Source: Acidobacteriota bacterium (lineage in GTDB: Bacteria > Acidobacteriota > Terriglobia > Terriglobales > SCQP01). From it: a stretch of DNA of 8,177 nt. Positions 6,012 to 8,177 of this stretch are shown one piece after another. The stretch is from assembly GCA_021823305.1 (NCBI GenBank), contig JAKAOE010000061.1:1-8177 (forward strand), read 5' to 3'. The position numbers and the translations under genes are program-made. A model generated the notes under the pieces. That model saw only the letters and a list, made by a program, of their open reading frames with translations. It ran no database searches and was not told the origin of the DNA. Within the stretch, counting starts at the first letter, position 1, and every line of letters starts with the position of its first letter.

Positions 6012-7567
6012 AGCGCGCCCAACACACCCGGAGAGACCTGATTATTGCTGAATACGTTGCCGGTGGAATTGAGGCCTTCATCGATGCCGCAGCGCTGCTG
6101 CGGCCCGCTGATGGTGACCCCGGTAATCGACGCACCGGTGGTCACCGGCCCGAGGGTGATGCCGTCGCCCTGGGCGACCCCGGCTTGGGCATTGTCGTGA
6201 ATGTCGACGTTGCTGATCTGCAATCCCGTAACCGCGGCCCCGCTTCCGCTGACGGTATAGACACCGCTGCCCTGCGCGCCGGAGATCGCTCCGCCGCTGA
6301 GCAGCACACCCTGAGCACCTTCCAGGTAGACCCCCTGGCTGAAGCCGGAGACCGTATTGTCGACGAAGTCGACTGGTCCGGCCTCCGGGGCGAGGCAGAA
6401 CATGCCGTAGCTGGTCGGCGGGGGACCGGCCACGCTGATGAACGTGTTGTTCTGCACGGTGACGTTCGCGGTGTTGGATTCGCAGTCCAGCCCGCCCGTG
6501 ACGGCGGAACAGGTGTTGCCGCCGACAGTGCCGTGCGTGGCCGCTCCGACATCGATGCACACCCCGGCTCCGTTCACGGTGTTGGCGCTAACGGAAAATT
6601 CGGCCGAGCTGCCTACCTCTATGGCCACCGCGCCGGTATGGGTGCCGGTGATCGCGTTGCCGGTCACCGTGACGCCGGTGCAGCCGCTACACCGCAGGCT
6701 GGCGCCCGCGTCGGTTGTGAAGTATGGAGTCGTTGATCCGGGGTCGTACAGGGATGTGGGTCCGTCGTTGCCGGTATTGCTGAACTGGTTGTAGGCGAAA
6801 GTCACACCTGCGGCGTCGCTCGCATCCACCGGGACGCTGGGACTGTCCATCACCACGCAATCGCGCATTTCAAACGGGCCCGACCCCTCGGCGCCCAAAT
6901 GGGTCGTGCCAAACTCGACATCACCGAACAGCACGCTGGCTTGATTTTGCCGGTTGCCGTCCAGGGTAATGTCGTCAAACCCGATGTTGGCGCATGGCAG
7001 AGCGGCGCATTGAAACATCGAATAGTAAATGTCGTTGGGCGCCGGAGCGTCGGCGGCGAGCCGCAACGTGGTGAGGGCCGGCCCGGCGCCCAGCACGACG
7101 GTGCCGGAATGAACGAACAGTTCCGCGGAAATGAGGTAGACGCCTGGTGGAAAGTAGACGAAGGGCCGGGCGGGCGGTCCGGCATCGAGCGCGCGCTGGA
7201 TGGCGGCGGTGTCGTCGGTGACGCCGTCGCCCACCGCGCCAAAGGTGGCGACCGAAACCGCTAGCGACGGCAACGCGCCGCGGAAATCCAACAGGTTGAC
7301 GCCCGTGGACGAAGGAGGCGGGGGGCTGCCGGCATAGGCGGCTGGGAGAACCAGTGCGGCGGGACCAGCCATGGCGGTCGCGATGCTCGCCGCGTCGGGG
7401 CTCTCCGGCGCGCCGAGAGTGTAGACGTTGGTGAGAATAGCTTCCGAATAGGTGATGGAAGTCGCGGCGGCCGCGCTCGGGATCCCCGCCTGGCCGCAGG
7501 CGTCGAAGAGCAGCGCGATCGCCAGCAGGAGGGCAGCGAACACACAAGCGCCAGCAAGCCGCGCCAT
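5990..7567 (-). CDS. Exported right-handed parallel beta-helix protein with pectate-lyase-3-type N-terminal domain
   Basis: The 525-residue protein begins with a clear export signal (MAR, then hydrophobic residues 4-21, then FDACGQAG). Cys24 is not in a good lipobox (FDAC), so a cleaved signal or uncleaved anchor is preferred over a lipoprotein. After an Ala/Pro-rich linker (about 30-100), VATFGAVGDGVTDDTAAIQRAL (106-127) and VYFPPGVYLIS (137-147) are the diagnostic opening of the pectate_lyase_3 (PF12708) beta-helix. The rest, about 150-515, is built of short Val/Thr/Gly/Asn-rich strands with recurrent N-x-(I/F/V) turns (GNAITG, ANTVNG, NNTFIS, DNTVSG), as in PbH1 coils. Ten Cys after residue 180 include CSGC at 293-296, suggesting disulfides and a periplasmic or extracellular site. 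Such proteins include polysaccharide lyases, epimerases and glycan-binding spikes; the active site is not identifiable here. Its ATG at 7567 directly abuts the TGA of the preceding gene, which implies translational coupling. Confidence 0.88.
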   Translation of the reverse strand: MARLAGACVFAALLLAIALLFDACGQAGIPSAAAATSITYSEAILTNVYTLGAPESPDAASIATAMAGPAALVLPAAYAGSPPPPSSTGVNLLDFRGALPSLAVSVATFGAVGDGVTDDTAAIQRALDAGPPARPFVYFPPGVYLISAELFVHSGTVVLGAGPALTTLRLAADAPAPNDIYYSMFQCAALPCANIGFDDITLDGNRQNQASVLFGDVEFGTTHLGAEGSGPFEMRDCVVMDSPSVPVDASDAAGVTFAYNQFSNTGNDGPTSLYDPGSTTPYFTTDAGASLRCSGCTGVTVTGNAITGTHTGAVAIEVGSSAEFSVSANTVNGAGVCIDVGAATHGTVGGNTCSAVTGGLDCESNTANVTVQNNTFISVAGPPPTSYGMFCLAPEAGPVDFVDNTVSGFSQGVYLEGAQGVLLSGGAISGAQGSGVYTVSGSGAAVTGLQISNVDIHDNAQAGVAQGDGITLGPVTTGASITGVTISGPQQRCGIDEGLNSTGNVFSNNQVSPGVLGALCLNNPS

Positions 7568-8177
7568 TCAGCCCTTGGCCGTAAGGCGGCCCGCCAGTGC
7601 GCCGCTGATGAACATTGCATCGGCCCAGGCCAGGATCCCGCTCTGGCCATAGTTGAAATCATACATGCCGAAAAGCTGGTAGCCGAAGCCGCGCAGGAGG
7701 GCCAGGATCTCGGTGAAGGTTCCCTGTCCTTCGTAAATCGGCGCAAAAAGAACTTCCGAGTAGATAAGCCCAATCGCCCCGGCGGCCAGCAGGCCACGTG
7801 CGCCCTGGAGCCCCAGAAGCTCGCTCCCCTGGATATCCATCTTGAGCGCGTCAATGTGGGTGATGCCGGCCGCCCCGCAGTATGCATCCAGCGTGGTCGC
7901 CCGGACGGTCACCGTACCGCGAGCCGCGATCACTCCCGGCTTGACGTGGACGCCCGCGGAGCTATCCGGCGCCAGCAGCGAATTCGCCGCGGCCGATCCG
8001 AAGGCATGCATCACCCTCGGCTCGCACGATTCGGAGACCGAGGACTGAACAAGGGTCACACCCTCAGTTCGCCCGTATGCACGCCGCAGGGTCGCGAACG
8101 ATTCTTCGAACGGCTCAAAGGCGTGGAGGCGGCACGCGGGGAACACTCGACGGTACTCGCCGATAGTCTGGCCGACG
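7568..8177 (-). CDS. FkbM-family SAM-dependent methyltransferase, N-terminus cut by window edge
   Basis: The frame is open to the right edge and encodes 202 visible residues. The first visible residues, VGQTIGEYRR, are the end of SAM motif I (family consensus DVGANxGQ); the first half lies outside the window. The GTG at 8146 is therefore internal and not a start. Further landmarks, counted from the window edge, are HAFEP (18-22), AANSLLAP (63-70) and IDALKMDIQGSELLGLQGA (108-126), the conserved FkbM block with Asp in K-x-D. IYSEVLFAPIYEGQGTF (138-154) resembles the E-V-F-x-x-x-Y-x-G segment common in sugar-linked FkbM proteins. It probably O-methylates a sugar of the same glycan. Its stop TGA (7570-7568) touches the ATG of the beta-helix gene with no gap, so the two are very likely co-transcribed. 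Confidence 0.9.
   Translation of the reverse strand, partial: VGQTIGEYRRVFPACRLHAFEPFEESFATLRRAYGRTEGVTLVQSSVSESCEPRVMHAFGSAAANSLLAPDSSAGVHVKPGVIAARGTVTVRATTLDAYCGAAGITHIDALKMDIQGSELLGLQGARGLLAAGAIGLIYSEVLFAPIYEGQGTFTEILALLRGFGYQLFGMYDFNYGQSGILAWADAMFISGALAGRLTAKG

Noticed and set aside
7496..7567. Lipoprotein signal for the beta-helix protein
   Set aside because: The residues before Cys24 are F-D-A, which do not fit the lipobox L-(A/S)-(G/A)-C. An ordinary signal peptide or anchor is more likely.
8144..8146. GTG at 8146 as the start of the right-hand FkbM gene
   Set aside because: The frame remains open to 8177 and encodes VGQTIGEYRR, the second half of SAM-binding motif I, so the gene begins outside the window.
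1..8177. CRISPR array, IS element, toxin-antitoxin or phage-defence module
   Set aside because: No direct-repeat array, transposase, paired small genes or nuclease/helicase motifs were seen on either strand. Every region is covered by glycan-related genes.

Overview
This window is one face of a tightly packed surface-glycan (exopolysaccharide, capsule or S-layer/O-antigen type) biosynthesis cluster. All nine recognisable genes lie on the minus strand, so transcription runs from position 8177 down to position 1. DNA is GC-rich, with GTG/TTG start codons and weak or absent Shine-Dalgarno sequences. The organism is most likely a high-GC bacterium. A Gram-negative envelope is plausible, but nothing in the window fixes the phylum. 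No tRNA, rRNA, CRISPR, IS element or integrase is present.

Layout in order of transcription. (1) 8177-7568: an FkbM-family methyltransferase whose N-terminus lies off the right edge. (2) 7567-5990: an exported right-handed beta-helix protein of the pectate-lyase-3 type. (3) 6011-5136: a second FkbM-family methyltransferase. (4) 5113-3791: a sulfatase-like alkaline-phosphatase-superfamily enzyme with Thr where formylglycine sulfatases carry Cys or Ser. (5) about 3737-2622: a membrane family-2 glycosyltransferase. (6-8) 2614-1931, 1934-924 and 927-340: a sugar-1-phosphate nucleotidyltransferase (HddC type), a GHMP-family sugar kinase (HddA type) and a SIS-domain phosphosugar isomerase (GmhA type). 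(9) 346-1: the N-terminal part of an NAD(P)-dependent epimerase/dehydratase that leaves the left edge.

Genes 6-8 together match the route sedoheptulose-7-phosphate -> D-glycero-D-manno-heptose-7-P -> heptose-1,7-bisP -> (phosphatase GmhB, not in this window) -> GDP-D-glycero-alpha-D-manno-heptose. They overlap by 4 bp at each junction, so they are probably translated as a coupled unit. The epimerase that follows, overlapping by 7 bp, may convert a nucleotide sugar made by this or a neighbouring pathway. The GT2 would transfer sugar at the membrane. The two FkbM enzymes would O-methylate sugars. The sulfatase-like enzyme would remove or add a charged ester group. The secreted beta-helix protein would bind or process the finished glycan outside the cytoplasm. 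Roles beyond the heptose trio are inference.

No stretch longer than 30 bp between genes is non-coding, and no promoter or terminator is recognisable, so the window lies inside a longer operon that extends past both ends.
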